Part shown: piece by piece, positions 1 to 9,000 of the stretch
Layout: every line of letters starts with the position of its first letter
How positions within the stretch are numbered: position 1 is the first letter of the stretch
DNA from: Polyangium mundeleinium
GTDB lineage: Bacteria; Myxococcota_A; Polyangia; Polyangiales; Polyangiaceae
DNA: 64,000 bases
Assembly: GCF_028369105.1 (NCBI RefSeq)
Contig: NZ_JAQNDO010000001.1
Location: 5,920,501-5,984,500 of the forward strand
Reading direction: 5' to 3'
Made by a program: the position numbers and the translations under genes
Notes under the pieces: generated by a model
The model's input: only the letters and a program-made list of their open reading frames with translations
Told to the model about the DNA's origin: nothing
Databases searched by the model: none

Positions 1-1938
1 GACGCGGCTGTCGCCATTCACGACGGAGGCGATGGCGTGGATGAGCTTGATGATGAGCTTGGCCTGCCGATACCCGGGCGCGGCCTTGGCGCCGAAGATG
101 AAGAGCCGCGGGTGCACGCGCTCGCCGCGCTTGGCGCGCAGGTAGAGCGTGACGATGTGGAGCGCGTTCAAGAGCTGGCGCTTGTATTCGTGCAGGCGCT
201 TGATCTGGACGTCGAAGATCGCGCGGACGTCGACGTCGAAGCCGAGATCACGCTTGACGATGCGGGCCAGCGCCTCCTTGTTCGCGCGCTTGATCGCCCG
301 GAGCTCGGCGAGGAACGACGGATCGTCCACGGCGGGCTCGAGCTCGGCGAGGCGCTCGAGCTCGGTGACGAAGCGCGGGCCGATGCGGGAGGTGATGAGC
401 CGGGAGAGCTTGGGGTTGCAGGCGAAGAGCCAGCGGCGCGGCGTGACGCCGTTCGTCTTGTTGCTGAAGCGCTCGGGCCAGAACTCGTGGAAGTCGCGGA
501 AGAGCGAGGTGCGCACGAGCTCGCTGTGGAGCTTGGCGACGCCGTTGACCGAGTGCGATCCGATGACTGCGAGGTGCGCCATGCGGACCATCCGCTCGGG
601 GCCCTCCTCGAAGATGCTCATGCGCCGGGCGCGGCCTTGATCGTAGGGGAAGGCGACGGTCACCGCGCGGAGCAGGCGCCGGTTGATCTCCTGGATGATC
701 TCCAGGTGGCGCGGCAAGATGCGCTCGAAGAGCGCGACGGGCCAGCGCTCGAGCGCCTCGGGCAGGAGCGTGTGGTTCGTGTAGCCGAAGGCCCGCACGG
801 TCTGCGTCCAGGCCTCGTCCCAGGAGAGGGCATGCTCGTCGACGAGCACGCGCATGAGCTCGGCGATGGCGATCGCCGGGTGCGTGTCGTTGAGCTGGAT
901 CGCGACCTTGTCGCCGAACTTCGAGAAGTCATCGTGGGTCTTCGTATAACGCCAGACGATGTCGTGGATCGAGCAGGCGACGAAGAAATACTCCTGCCGG
1001 AGCCTTAGCTCCTTGCCCTTGTCGAAGTTGTCGTTCGGGTAGAGGACCTTGGAGATGACCTCGGAGGCGTTCTTCTGCTGGACCGCGCTCACGTAGTCGC
1101 CGGCGTTGAAGAGGCCGAAGTCGAAGTCCTCGTGGGCGCGGGCCGCCCAGAGGCGCAGCGTGTTCACGGTGCCCGAGCCGTGGCCCGCGATGGGCGTGTC
1201 GTAAGGCACGCCGAGCACGTGATCGGCCGGGTTCCAGAGGACGCGGTAGCCGCCGCGGCCGTCCTGGACCATCTCGGTGCGGCCGCCGAAGCCAACGGTG
1301 ACGGCGTACTCGGGTCGCTCGATTTCCCAGGGATTGCCGAATTTCAGCCACTCGTCGGCACGCTCGACCTGCGCGCCGTCGCGAATGATTTGCTCGAAAA
1401 TGCCGAACTCGTACCGGATGCCGTAGCCCTGGCCAGGCAACTCCAGCGTGGCCATCGATTCGAGGATGCAGGCGGCGAGGCGCCCGAGGCCGCCGTTGCC
1501 GAGGCCCGCGTCGTGCTCGAGCTCCATCATCTCGTCGAGGTCGATCCCGAGCTCCTTCAGGACCGTGCGGTAGGTCTCCTCGACGCCGAGGGCCTGCAGG
1601 TTCGACTGGAGCGCGCGGCCGAGGAGGAACTCGGCCGAGAGGTAGTAGGCGCGCTTGACGTCCTTCTCGTAGTAGGTGCGCTGCGTTTGCGACCAGCGCT
1701 CCACGAGGCGGTCGCGGACGGCGAGCGAGAGCGCGACGAAGCGGTCGAAGCTCGTCGCGGCCTCGAAGTCGCGGGCGCGCGAGAACTGCACGTGGTCGGT
1801 GAACGCACGGCGGAGGGCGGCGGGGTGCATGCCCGTCCGGTCGTCCTCGACGCGGACGCGCGAGGGCACGGGGTCTTGGGCAGAGGCGGCGAAGGCGCCG
1901 TCGGGCGGCGCGGGAGGGCCCTGGAAGAAGGAGGTCAT
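1..1938 (-). CDS. glgP: Glycogen/maltodextrin phosphorylase, N-terminal 646 residues (runs off left edge)
   Basis: Phosphorolytic cleavage of alpha-1,4-glucan chains to glucose-1-phosphate in the cytoplasm. The frame is open from an ATG at 1938 to the window edge. It shows family landmarks in order: YYLSAEFLLGRALQSNL near residue 78, LGNGGLGRLAACILESMATL, GYGIRYEFGIFEQ, IQLNDTHPAIAIAELMRVL, FSNKTNGVTPRRWL, and VQIKRLHEYKRQLLNALH near residue 605. Family members are about 820-850 residues, so roughly 190 C-terminal residues lie outside the window, including the segment expected to carry the PLP-binding lysine. The gene is divergent from the lipoprotein at 2053, with 114 bp between them that must hold both promoters. 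No frameshift is seen in the visible part. Glycogen versus maltodextrin specificity cannot be told from this portion. Confidence 0.95.
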   Translation of the reverse strand, partial: MTSFFQGPPAPPDGAFAASAQDPVPSRVRVEDDRTGMHPAALRRAFTDHVQFSRARDFEAATSFDRFVALSLAVRDRLVERWSQTQRTYYEKDVKRAYYLSAEFLLGRALQSNLQALGVEETYRTVLKELGIDLDEMMELEHDAGLGNGGLGRLAACILESMATLELPGQGYGIRYEFGIFEQIIRDGAQVERADEWLKFGNPWEIERPEYAVTVGFGGRTEMVQDGRGGYRVLWNPADHVLGVPYDTPIAGHGSGTVNTLRLWAARAHEDFDFGLFNAGDYVSAVQQKNASEVISKVLYPNDNFDKGKELRLRQEYFFVACSIHDIVWRYTKTHDDFSKFGDKVAIQLNDTHPAIAIAELMRVLVDEHALSWDEAWTQTVRAFGYTNHTLLPEALERWPVALFERILPRHLEIIQEINRRLLRAVTVAFPYDQGRARRMSIFEEGPERMVRMAHLAVIGSHSVNGVAKLHSELVRTSLFRDFHEFWPERFSNKTNGVTPRRWLFACNPKLSRLITSRIGPRFVTELERLAELEPAVDDPSFLAELRAIKRANKEALARIVKRDLGFDVDVRAIFDVQIKRLHEYKRQLLNALHIVTLYLRAKRGERVHPRLFIFGAKAAPGYRQAKLIIKLIHAIASVVNGDSRV

Positions 1939-2052
1939 CGGGCGCGCATCATAGCGGACCTGCCGGGGCGCGCCGCAGGAGCTTGTCCCTCGGCGGCCGT
2001 GCTGTGGTAGACGGACCCACGGCCCGCGCTCTCGCGCGGCGAGAGAGGAACC

Positions 2053-2784
2053 ATGAGCAAGACCCGTGGGGCGATGGTGGGTGGGGCGCTGCGAGGCGGG
2101 GCGATGATCGCGCTCTTCCTCGGTCTCGGGGCGGTTGGCTGTGGGTTCTTGAAGCAGGAAGAACCCGAGAAGAAGGCGTTCGGCGTGGCCTGCACGAAGG
2201 ACACGGACTGCGCATCGCTTCAGTGCGCGGTCACGGGCAGCATCTGCACGAAGAGCTGCACGTACGACAAGGACTGCGGCGATGGGCTCGTTTGTCGCGC
2301 CAAGGACACGGGCTCGGGGCTGGAGTGCAGCAAGGCCGCCGGCTCGAAGGTCGGCGCGAGCTGTGCGACCGCGGCAGAGTGTGATCACGGCTTCTGCCTG
2401 AAGAAGGCCGACGCGCCGAGCGAGCCCGGCTTCTGCTCGGCCACGTGCCAGGGCCCCGGCGAGTGCCCCGAGGGCTACAAGCTCTGCGATACGCTCACGG
2501 CCAGCGACACGACGAAGATGTGCATCCTCGGCGACGACCGGATCCCGATCGGGGAGCGGCCGAAGTTCACGGCGCCCACGACGACCGTGAAGACGACGGC
2601 GACGGCCACGGCGACGGCGACGTCGACGGCGAGCGCGGCCCCGACGACGACCGCGACGGCGAGCGCGACGGCGACGTCGACGGCGAGCGCGGCCCCGACG
2701 ACGACCGCGACGGCGAGCGCGACCGCGACGACGTCCACGGGACGGCCGCGCATCAAGCTCGATCTCGGCAAGGCGAAGAAGTGA
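2053..2784 (+). CDS. Cysteine-rich lipoprotein with Thr/Ala-rich C-terminal repeats
   Basis: Function unknown; predicted to be a secreted lipoprotein. A hydrophobic N-terminal segment ends in LGAVGC (Cys 30), a plausible but imperfect lipobox. Residues about 45-160 hold about 14 cysteines in short CxxDxDC / GxxC spacing, as in myxobacterial cysteine-rich surface proteins. Residues about 175-225 are almost only Thr, Ala and Ser with Pro, and contain an exact 18-residue tandem duplication. The C-terminus is basic (RPRIKLDLGKAKK). The ATG follows a purine-rich GAGAGAGG ribosome-binding stretch. Similar Thr/Ala-rich segments often act as extended wall or periplasm spacers; that role is inferred here. 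Confidence 0.8.
   Translation: MSKTRGAMVGGALRGGAMIALFLGLGAVGCGFLKQEEPEKKAFGVACTKDTDCASLQCAVTGSICTKSCTYDKDCGDGLVCRAKDTGSGLECSKAAGSKVGASCATAAECDHGFCLKKADAPSEPGFCSATCQGPGECPEGYKLCDTLTASDTTKMCILGDDRIPIGERPKFTAPTTTVKTTATATATATSTASAAPTTTATASATATSTASAAPTTTATASATATTSTGRPRIKLDLGKAKK
2611..2718 (+). repeat. Two tandem copies of a 54-bp in-frame repeat
   Basis: The 54-bp unit at 2611-2664 is repeated at 2665-2718 with no difference that I can see. It encodes ATATSTASAAPTTTATAS twice. Its length is a multiple of three, so copy-number change would keep the reading frame. Confidence 0.85.
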
Positions 2785-2905
2785 CGTTTGCCCGGAGGAG
2801 CCCGCGCGCGGCTTTTCGCGCGGGTGTTCCGGCGCGCGCGGGGGTCGGGTAGAATCGAATCGCTCGCTGCCTCGAGAGGATCGCGGGCGTCGGGAGCAGA
2901 GGTCG

Positions 2906-3964
2906 ATGAACATGTCTCAGCGAAGGGCGCGTCGCGCGTCGCGCGTGGCGATGATGGCCGGCGCCGCGGCGATCGCGCTCTTCTCGCAGGGTGACGCCTC
3001 CGCACAATCGAAAGAAGAGCTCGACAAGGCGCGCACGCTCTTCCGCGAGGGAATCGCGCTCAGCGCGGCGAACAACTGCTCCGGCGCGCTCGTGAAGTTC
3101 AAGGCCGTCGCCGCCGTGAAGATGACCCCGCAGGTCGCCTTCAACATCGCCGAGTGCGAGGAGAAGCTCGGCAAGCTGCTCTCGGCGCTCGGCAACTACA
3201 GGCTCGCGGCGAGCGCGGCCGCGGGCGACAAGAAGGCCGCGGACGTCGCCACTGCGGCCACGCCGAAGATCGCAGCCATCGAGGAGCGCCTGCCGAAGCT
3301 CACGATCGCGCGCGGCAAGGGCGCGGAGGCGGCCGTCATCGAGCTCGACGGCACCGAGCTCGGCGTGACGCAGGTCGGCGTGGAGATGCCCGTCGATCCC
3401 GGCCCGCACTACATCGTGGCGAAGCTCGGCAACCGCGAGATTTGGAAGGACTCGATCAACGTCCCCGAGCGCGACAAGAAGACCGTGGAGGTCGTGGTCA
3501 AGGACGAGCCCGCGCCGTCGGACGGCCCGAAAAACGAGGGAAAGCCGCCGCCTCCGCCGCCTCCGCCGCCTCCGCCGCCTCCGCCGAGCGGCCCCAGCAT
3601 CCCGGGGATCGTGCTCACGGGCATCGGCGTCGCGGGGATCGGCGCAGGGCTCGCGCTCTTCTTCGGGCCGCGGCAATCGACGATCAACGAGCTCGAGGAT
3701 CTCTGCGGCGGCGACACGTCGTGCCCGCCGTCGGCGAAAGCAACTGCGGATCAAGGGCGGCTGTTCACGGGGATCGCGGAGGCGGCCGTGGGCGTCGGGG
3801 CCGCGAGCTTGATCACGGGCGTCATCCTGCTTGCGACGAATGGTTCGAAAAAATCATCCGCGCCGGCGCAATCAGCCTCGGCGGAGATCGAGCGAGGCGC
3901 GCGGTTCATCGGCGCCGCGCCCGGCGCGACGCTCGGCGGCGTGAGCCTCGTGGGGAGGTTCTAA
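2906..3964 (+). CDS. TPR/PEGA-like protein with two C-terminal membrane segments
   Basis: Function unknown. An N-terminal signal or anchor segment (residues about 14-33) precedes a helical TPR-like region (about 35-130). A PEGA-like beta domain follows (about 130-200: IELDGTELGVTQ, VDPGPHYIVAKLGNREI), then a run of 14 prolines. Two hydrophobic segments (IPGIVLTGIGVAGIGAGLAL and EAAVGVGAASLITGVILLAT) flank a short CGGDTSC stretch, and the protein ends in GGVSLVGRF. The gene at 44405-45448 (minus strand) has the same layout and the same GRF end, so the two are paralogs. PEGA proteins are commonly envelope-associated. The stop overlaps the next start (TAATG), so translation is probably coupled. 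Confidence 0.8.
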   Translation: MNMSQRRARRASRVAMMAGAAAIALFSQGDASAQSKEELDKARTLFREGIALSAANNCSGALVKFKAVAAVKMTPQVAFNIAECEEKLGKLLSALGNYRLAASAAAGDKKAADVATAATPKIAAIEERLPKLTIARGKGAEAAVIELDGTELGVTQVGVEMPVDPGPHYIVAKLGNREIWKDSINVPERDKKTVEVVVKDEPAPSDGPKNEGKPPPPPPPPPPPPPPSGPSIPGIVLTGIGVAGIGAGLALFFGPRQSTINELEDLCGGDTSCPPSAKATADQGRLFTGIAEAAVGVGAASLITGVILLATNGSKKSSAPAQSASAEIERGARFIGAAPGATLGGVSLVGRF

Positions 3965-5139
3965 TGGCACGTCGAGCACGTTCATCCGCGCGCGTGGCTT
4001 CGTGGCTTTTGGTCGCGGGGCTCGGCGTGGTCGTGATGCCGGCCGCGTGCCTCTATCCGGCCTACACGTTCGACGAACCCGAGCCTTCGGGGAGCGGCGG
4101 CTCGGGCGGGCAGGGCGGGCAGGGCGGCGAGGGCGGCGACGGCATGGGCGGGCAGGGCGGAATGCCCGGCACCGAGGATTGCCTGAACGGCACCGACGAC
4201 GACGGCGATACGCTCGTCGACTGCGCCGACGACGATTGCACGCCGGGGTTTTCCTGCGTGCCCGATACGCCCGTCGGCTGGGAGGGGTTCGCCGCGCTCT
4301 TCGAGGGCGCAGAGGCGCAGGAGCCCTCGTGCCCGGGCGCGTTTGCTTCGACGCCATACACGGGCAACCACACGCTGCTCACGCAGCCGCATACCTGCTC
4401 GGCTTGCACGTGCGGATCGCCCAAGGGCCAGACCTGCACGTTGCCGACCACGATCACCCTCTCCGACAAACCCTGTGGTCAGGCGGCGGGCATCTCGAAT
4501 CCCTTCAACCCTCCGATGGGCTGGACGGGGGCCTGCTCCGCGCAATCCGGCTACGCGCTCGAGCAGGTTTGCGGCGGCGTCCCGTGCAACCCCTCGGTGA
4601 GCGCGCCGAAGCCCACGATCGTGGGCGGGAGCTGCGATCCCGCGGGTGGCGTCGCGAATATGCCGCCCGAGAGCTGGGCGTTCCTCGGCAAGGCGTGCAT
4701 CAACGCGCCCAAGGGCGGCGGATGCGGCGCGGGCGAGGTTTGCCAGCCGCGAGCGCCGCTGCCGTTCCTGGGTGAGGTCTGCGTCTTCAAGGGCGGCGAC
4801 AATAGCTGCCCCGCCGGGCAGTACGCCGACAAGCACCTTTTCTACGAGGACGTCGAGGATTCGCGTGCATGCACCACGTGCACCTGCAGTCCGCCCACGG
4901 GCAGCTCGTGCGACGCCACGGTCCAGGTCTACAGCGACACCGGCTGCAACAGCGAGCTCGCGAGCTTCACGGCCGGCCAGTGCGCGAACCTGCCGAACAA
5001 CTTCGCGACGATCCTCGGGCGCAAGGCCGCGATCACGAACCCGCCAAGCGGTGGAGCTTGCGCCGTTTCCGGCGGCGGACAGGCCACGGGCGCGATCACG
5101 CCGGACAACGCGACGACGTTCTGCTGCCGCGTCCTCTGA
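3964..5139 (+). CDS. Cysteine-rich lipoprotein with Asp-rich calcium-type motif
   Basis: Function unknown; 391 residues. The open frame extends upstream, but the ATG at 3964 overlaps the previous stop and begins a good lipoprotein signal (VASWLLVAGLGVVVMPAAC, Cys 29). A Gly/Ser/Gln-rich linker follows (residues about 42-67). Next is an Asp-rich segment, CLNGTDDDGDTLVDCADDDC, a pattern seen in many myxobacterial surface proteins and similar to calcium-binding loops. The rest (about 100-391) holds many cysteines, including two TC(S/T)C-type clusters (HTCSACTCGSPKGQTC and ACTTCTCSPPTGSSC) suggesting an internal duplication. It is probably co-expressed with the TPR/PEGA-like gene upstream. Confidence 0.82.
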   Translation: MARRARSSARVASWLLVAGLGVVVMPAACLYPAYTFDEPEPSGSGGSGGQGGQGGEGGDGMGGQGGMPGTEDCLNGTDDDGDTLVDCADDDCTPGFSCVPDTPVGWEGFAALFEGAEAQEPSCPGAFASTPYTGNHTLLTQPHTCSACTCGSPKGQTCTLPTTITLSDKPCGQAAGISNPFNPPMGWTGACSAQSGYALEQVCGGVPCNPSVSAPKPTIVGGSCDPAGGVANMPPESWAFLGKACINAPKGGGCGAGEVCQPRAPLPFLGEVCVFKGGDNSCPAGQYADKHLFYEDVEDSRACTTCTCSPPTGSSCDATVQVYSDTGCNSELASFTAGQCANLPNNFATILGRKAAITNPPSGGACAVSGGGQATGAITPDNATTFCCRVL

Positions 5140-5159
5140 TCGACGCGTTCGAAAAAACG

Positions 5160-5198
5160 AAGCCGGATCCTGCGCTCCTCGCGCTTCGGATCCGGCTT
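5160..5198. terminator. Bidirectional intrinsic terminator between convergent genes
   Basis: An 11-bp perfect stem (AAGCCGGATCC, 5160-5170, with GGATCCGGCTT, 5188-5198) has a 17-nt loop. Read on the minus strand the stem is followed at once by TTTTTT (complement of 5152-5157), a good U-tract for skp. The plus-strand U-tract is short (CTTTC). It lies between the stops at 5139 and 5233. Confidence 0.85.
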
Positions 5199-5232
5199 TC
5201 GTGTCTCCGGGGTTCGCCTGGAGGCGAGCCGC

Positions 5233-5916
5233 TTACTTCTTCTTCGGCGCGGGCGCGGGGGCCGTCGCGGGCGCCGCGGGCGCCGCAGGCTTGCCCGGCT
5301 GCGTCGCGGGCGGTTTGCCTGCGTCACCACCGGCCTGGGCGCTGTTGTACATCTGGATCGCGCGATCCGTGATCTCCAGGTCGGCGCGCATGTAGGGGAC
5401 CGCGGTCTTCTCCAGGATGATCTCGAAGCCGTCCTGGGCCGCGATCCGGCGCACGATGCCGATGATCTCCTGGTAGATCGGCGTCGTCAGCTCCGTCTCC
5501 TTGCGCTGCATCTCGCGCTGGTACTCCATCGCGATCGCCTGGAGATCGGCCGCCTGCTTCTGCAAGGCCTCGAAGCGCCGCTGGAGCTGGTCCTGGGACA
5601 CCTTCTTGTTCTGCGCGTCCTTCTCCAGCGCTTCCTTTTCGGCCTGGAGCTTTTGCTGCTTGGCGTCGAGCTCGACCTGCCGGCTGTCGAAGAGCTTCTT
5701 CAGCGTCGCCTGGACACGCAAGCCCTTCTCGGTCTCCAGCATCGCGCGACGCACGTCGATGACGGCGATCTTCGACTGCGCCGCGGCCGTCTCCTCCGCC
5801 GCGAAGAACCCGCCCACGCCTGCGACGAGCGCGGCCGCGAGCACGGGGGCCCGCAACCCTTGGAGCCAAGACGAACGCCGAGGATTCACGAAACCAGTAC
5901 GATCTGCACGCATCAC
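5233..5916 (-). CDS. skp: Skp/OmpH-family periplasmic chaperone
   Basis: Periplasmic holdase for unfolded outer-membrane proteins. The 227-residue product has a long basic N-terminus and a hydrophobic signal segment ending near AAAQS (about residue 47). The family start SKIAVIDVRRAMLETEKGL follows, then a long charged Lys/Glu/Gln coiled coil (about 70-140). The OmpH-type close is IYQEIIGIVRRIAAQDGFEIILEKTAVPYM (given here as a region, about 147-176). The Pro/Ala-rich tail ending KKK is longer than in E. coli Skp. ATGs at 5916 and 5913 are both possible. It is not beside bamA or lpxD, its usual neighbours in other bacteria, so this may be one of several paralogs. Confidence 0.9.
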   Translation of the reverse strand: MMRADRTGFVNPRRSSWLQGLRAPVLAAALVAGVGGFFAAEETAAAQSKIAVIDVRRAMLETEKGLRVQATLKKLFDSRQVELDAKQQKLQAEKEALEKDAQNKKVSQDQLQRRFEALQKQAADLQAIAMEYQREMQRKETELTTPIYQEIIGIVRRIAAQDGFEIILEKTAVPYMRADLEITDRAIQMYNSAQAGGDAGKPPATQPGKPAAPAAPATAPAPAPKKK

Positions 5917-6015
5917 TCGGGGGGACTAACCCCGAAGCCGGGTCGATGCAACGATTTCTTGCGTGCTACCGAACGAACCTTCCGCGTTCGAGCGGAGAAG
6001 CGCGTCGCACGCCGA

Positions 6016-9000
6016 TCAGGTGCCTGCCTGAAAATACCGGCCCAGCCGGTGGTAGGCATACTGGACGATCCGATAGACCTCTTCGTTGCGACGAACGAAC
6101 GCCTCGCGATGGTGAGGCATGCGGATCGTGCGGACGCGCTCCGTGAGGGCCGTGAAGGCCGCGTCGAGGACGGCGTTCGCCTCTTCGTCCTCACCGACCG
6201 AGAGCAGGGCTTCGACGAGCGTCACGCGAATGCCCTCTTCCCACTCCTCGACGGGCGCCGAGGCGAGGCGCGCGTTCGCGTCCCGAGCGGTCTCGACCGC
6301 GGCGTCGACGGCGCGCCGGGCGAGCTGGACGCGGGAGAGCGCGAAGAGCGCGAGGACCTGGAGGGCCGGCTGCGCGCGCGTCTCCTCGATCGCCCAGCGG
6401 GCCAGGCTCAGCGCGGTGGCGAGGTCGCCCGGGGCGCCGCGCCAGACGAGGAAGATCGTCTCGTAGATGCGCGTGTTCACCCGCAGGCGCGCGGCGTTCG
6501 TCTCGTCGGCGATGCGGGCGGCCTGGCGCTGGTGGTCGATGCCGAGATCGAGGTTGCCGAGGCGCGCGTAGCTCATGCCGAGGTTGTGCAGCGCGAAGGC
6601 TTCCAGGATGCGCATGCGGCGCGCGCGGGCGTCGAAGAGCGCGCGCTCCAGCATCGACTGCGCCTCCTCGAACATGCCGAGGTGGTTCAGCGCCGAGCCC
6701 ACGTTAAGGCGGCCGCGCGTGGCAAAGGCGATGTCGCTGATGCTCTCGGCGACCTCGATGAGCGACGCGCCCGTGGTGACGACCTCGGACGGGTCGTTCA
6801 TGTGGGCGATCGCGAAGAGCCGCGCGTCGAGGGCGCGTACGAGCGCTTCGCTGGCCCCGGAGGCGCGGGCCGCTTCGACGGCGTCGTTCGCCACGCGCAT
6901 CGCCTCGCCGGGCTGCAGGCGATCGACGAGGCCGCGGACGCGCACCGCGAGCAGGCTCGCGCGGATCGGCGGCGAGAGCGTGTTCGCGTAGGGCGGCGTC
7001 AGGGCCCTGGCCGCGCGATCGTCGCCTTCGGCGGCGCGGCCCGACTCGATGAGCGCGGCCGCTGCGAGCCGCTGCGCCTCGCCCCACATGTCCGAGCCGG
7101 CGCGCGCGAGCTGCGCCGCTTCCTCGGCCGCGGCGATCCCGTCGAGCAGCCGGCCCATGAAGATCGAGAACTGCGCCCGCGCGACGAGGAGCTGCACGCG
7201 CACCTCGCCGGTCGCGCCGCAGGCGAGGCCGCGGTTCGCGAGCTCCAGGGCCGTCTCGAGCTGCGCGCCGTTCGTGTAGGCCTGCTTCGTGGCACGCGCG
7301 TAAAGCCGCGCCGCGCGCTCGTGCGCGCCACCTGCGTCCGCGTGCCGCGCGATGAGGCCCGCGTCGACGTCGCCCACGGATTCGAGCCAGTTGCCCGCGG
7401 CGAGGTGCAGCGCGGCGCGATCCTCGTCGAGGATCGCCTCGTACGCGGCGTCCCGCACGAGCGCCTGGCGGAAGATCCACTCGTCTTCCCCGGCGATCCG
7501 CGACTCCGGCTGGCGGGCCACGATCTCCGCGGCGAAGAGCTCCGAGAGCTCCAGGCCCACGCTTCGTCCGATGAGCGCGGTCACGCCGCCGGTCCAGAAC
7601 GACTGGCCGAAGACGGAGGCCGCGCGCAGGACCTCGCGGACCTTGGAGGACATACGATCGAGGCGGAGCTGCACCACGGCCTGGACCGTGAGCGGCAGCT
7701 CGTTGCGGCCTTCGGCGGCGCAGCGGACGAGCTCCTCCAAAAAGAGCGCGTTGCCGTCGGCGCGCTTCACGAGGTTCGCCCGCGTGGCCGCGTCCATGCC
7801 CGGCAGGGCCGCGGAGACGAGGCGATCGGCGGCGAGCGGGGAGAGTGGCGCGAGCGACAGACGCGTGATGTTGCGGCGCTCCCAGAGCGCGCCGAGTCGC
7901 GAGGCGAGCTCCGTGCGGCCGAAGGCGAACACGGCGAAACGCAGGTCCGCGCAGCCGAGCAGCCAGTCGACCATTTCGAGCGTCGTGTCGTCGGCCCAGT
8001 GCACGTCTTCGAGCACGAGCACTTGCGGCGCGCGATCCGCCTCGGCGCGGACGTACGCTTCGAGCGACATGCGCAGGCGCGCCTGCATCAGCTCGGCGCT
8101 CGCGCGCGCGGCCCGCAGCGGCTCGTCGTCCTGATCCGGGAACGTCACGCCGACGAGCTCCCCCAAGAACCCCGCGACGAAGCGTTGTCCCGGTGGCAGG
8201 CGCGAGGCCACGTGCCTGCGCACCTTCACCACCTGATCGGCCGGCGCCTCGCCGTCCTGCAGGCCCATCACGGCGCGAAGCGCGCGGCCCAGCGCGGACA
8301 GGCTCGACGTCTGGCTGAGCGAATCGCCGCGGCAGATGAGCAGCTCCGGGCGCACCGGCGCGAGTTCCAGCCGCTGCACGAGCTCGCTCCGCACGCGGCT
8401 CTTGCCGATGCCCACGGCGCCGAGGACGAGCGCGCCGCGCGGCGTCGCGTCCTCCAGGAGCTCGCCGTAGATGCCTTGCAGGAGCGCGATCTCCTTCTCG
8501 CGGCCCACGGTCGGCGTGGGACGGCCGAGGAGCTGGCGCGCGACGAACCCGCTCGTGTCCTCGCGCAGCAGCACGCCCCCGCGCGCATCGGCTTGCAGGA
8601 CGAACCGACCTTCGAGCGCGCTCGCGGCGTGCGTATCGACGCGGACCGTGCCCAGGCTCGCGAGCTCGATCTGGCCCACGGCGCGCTCGAGCGCCTGGCC
8701 TGCGAGGTTCGCCCGGCCGCGGATCGCCAGGCCAATCGCCACGGCGGCGCGCGCCGTCGGCAGCGCTTGCGTCACCACGAGCGCGGCGCGGGCGGCGCGC
8801 ATCACCTCGTCCCCGCGCGAGTGCTCCACGCCGAGCACGGCCACCATCTGCTGATCGAGCAGCGGTTCGAGGCGCGTGTCGTCGCCGAGCACGGCGCGCA
8901 GCTTCTGATCGGCCTCGGCGTCGAGGCGCGCGCCGGCGAGCTCGAAGAGCACGGAGGCGACCACGCGGCGCTCGGCGGATCCGGGGCGCGAGGCGGGCAC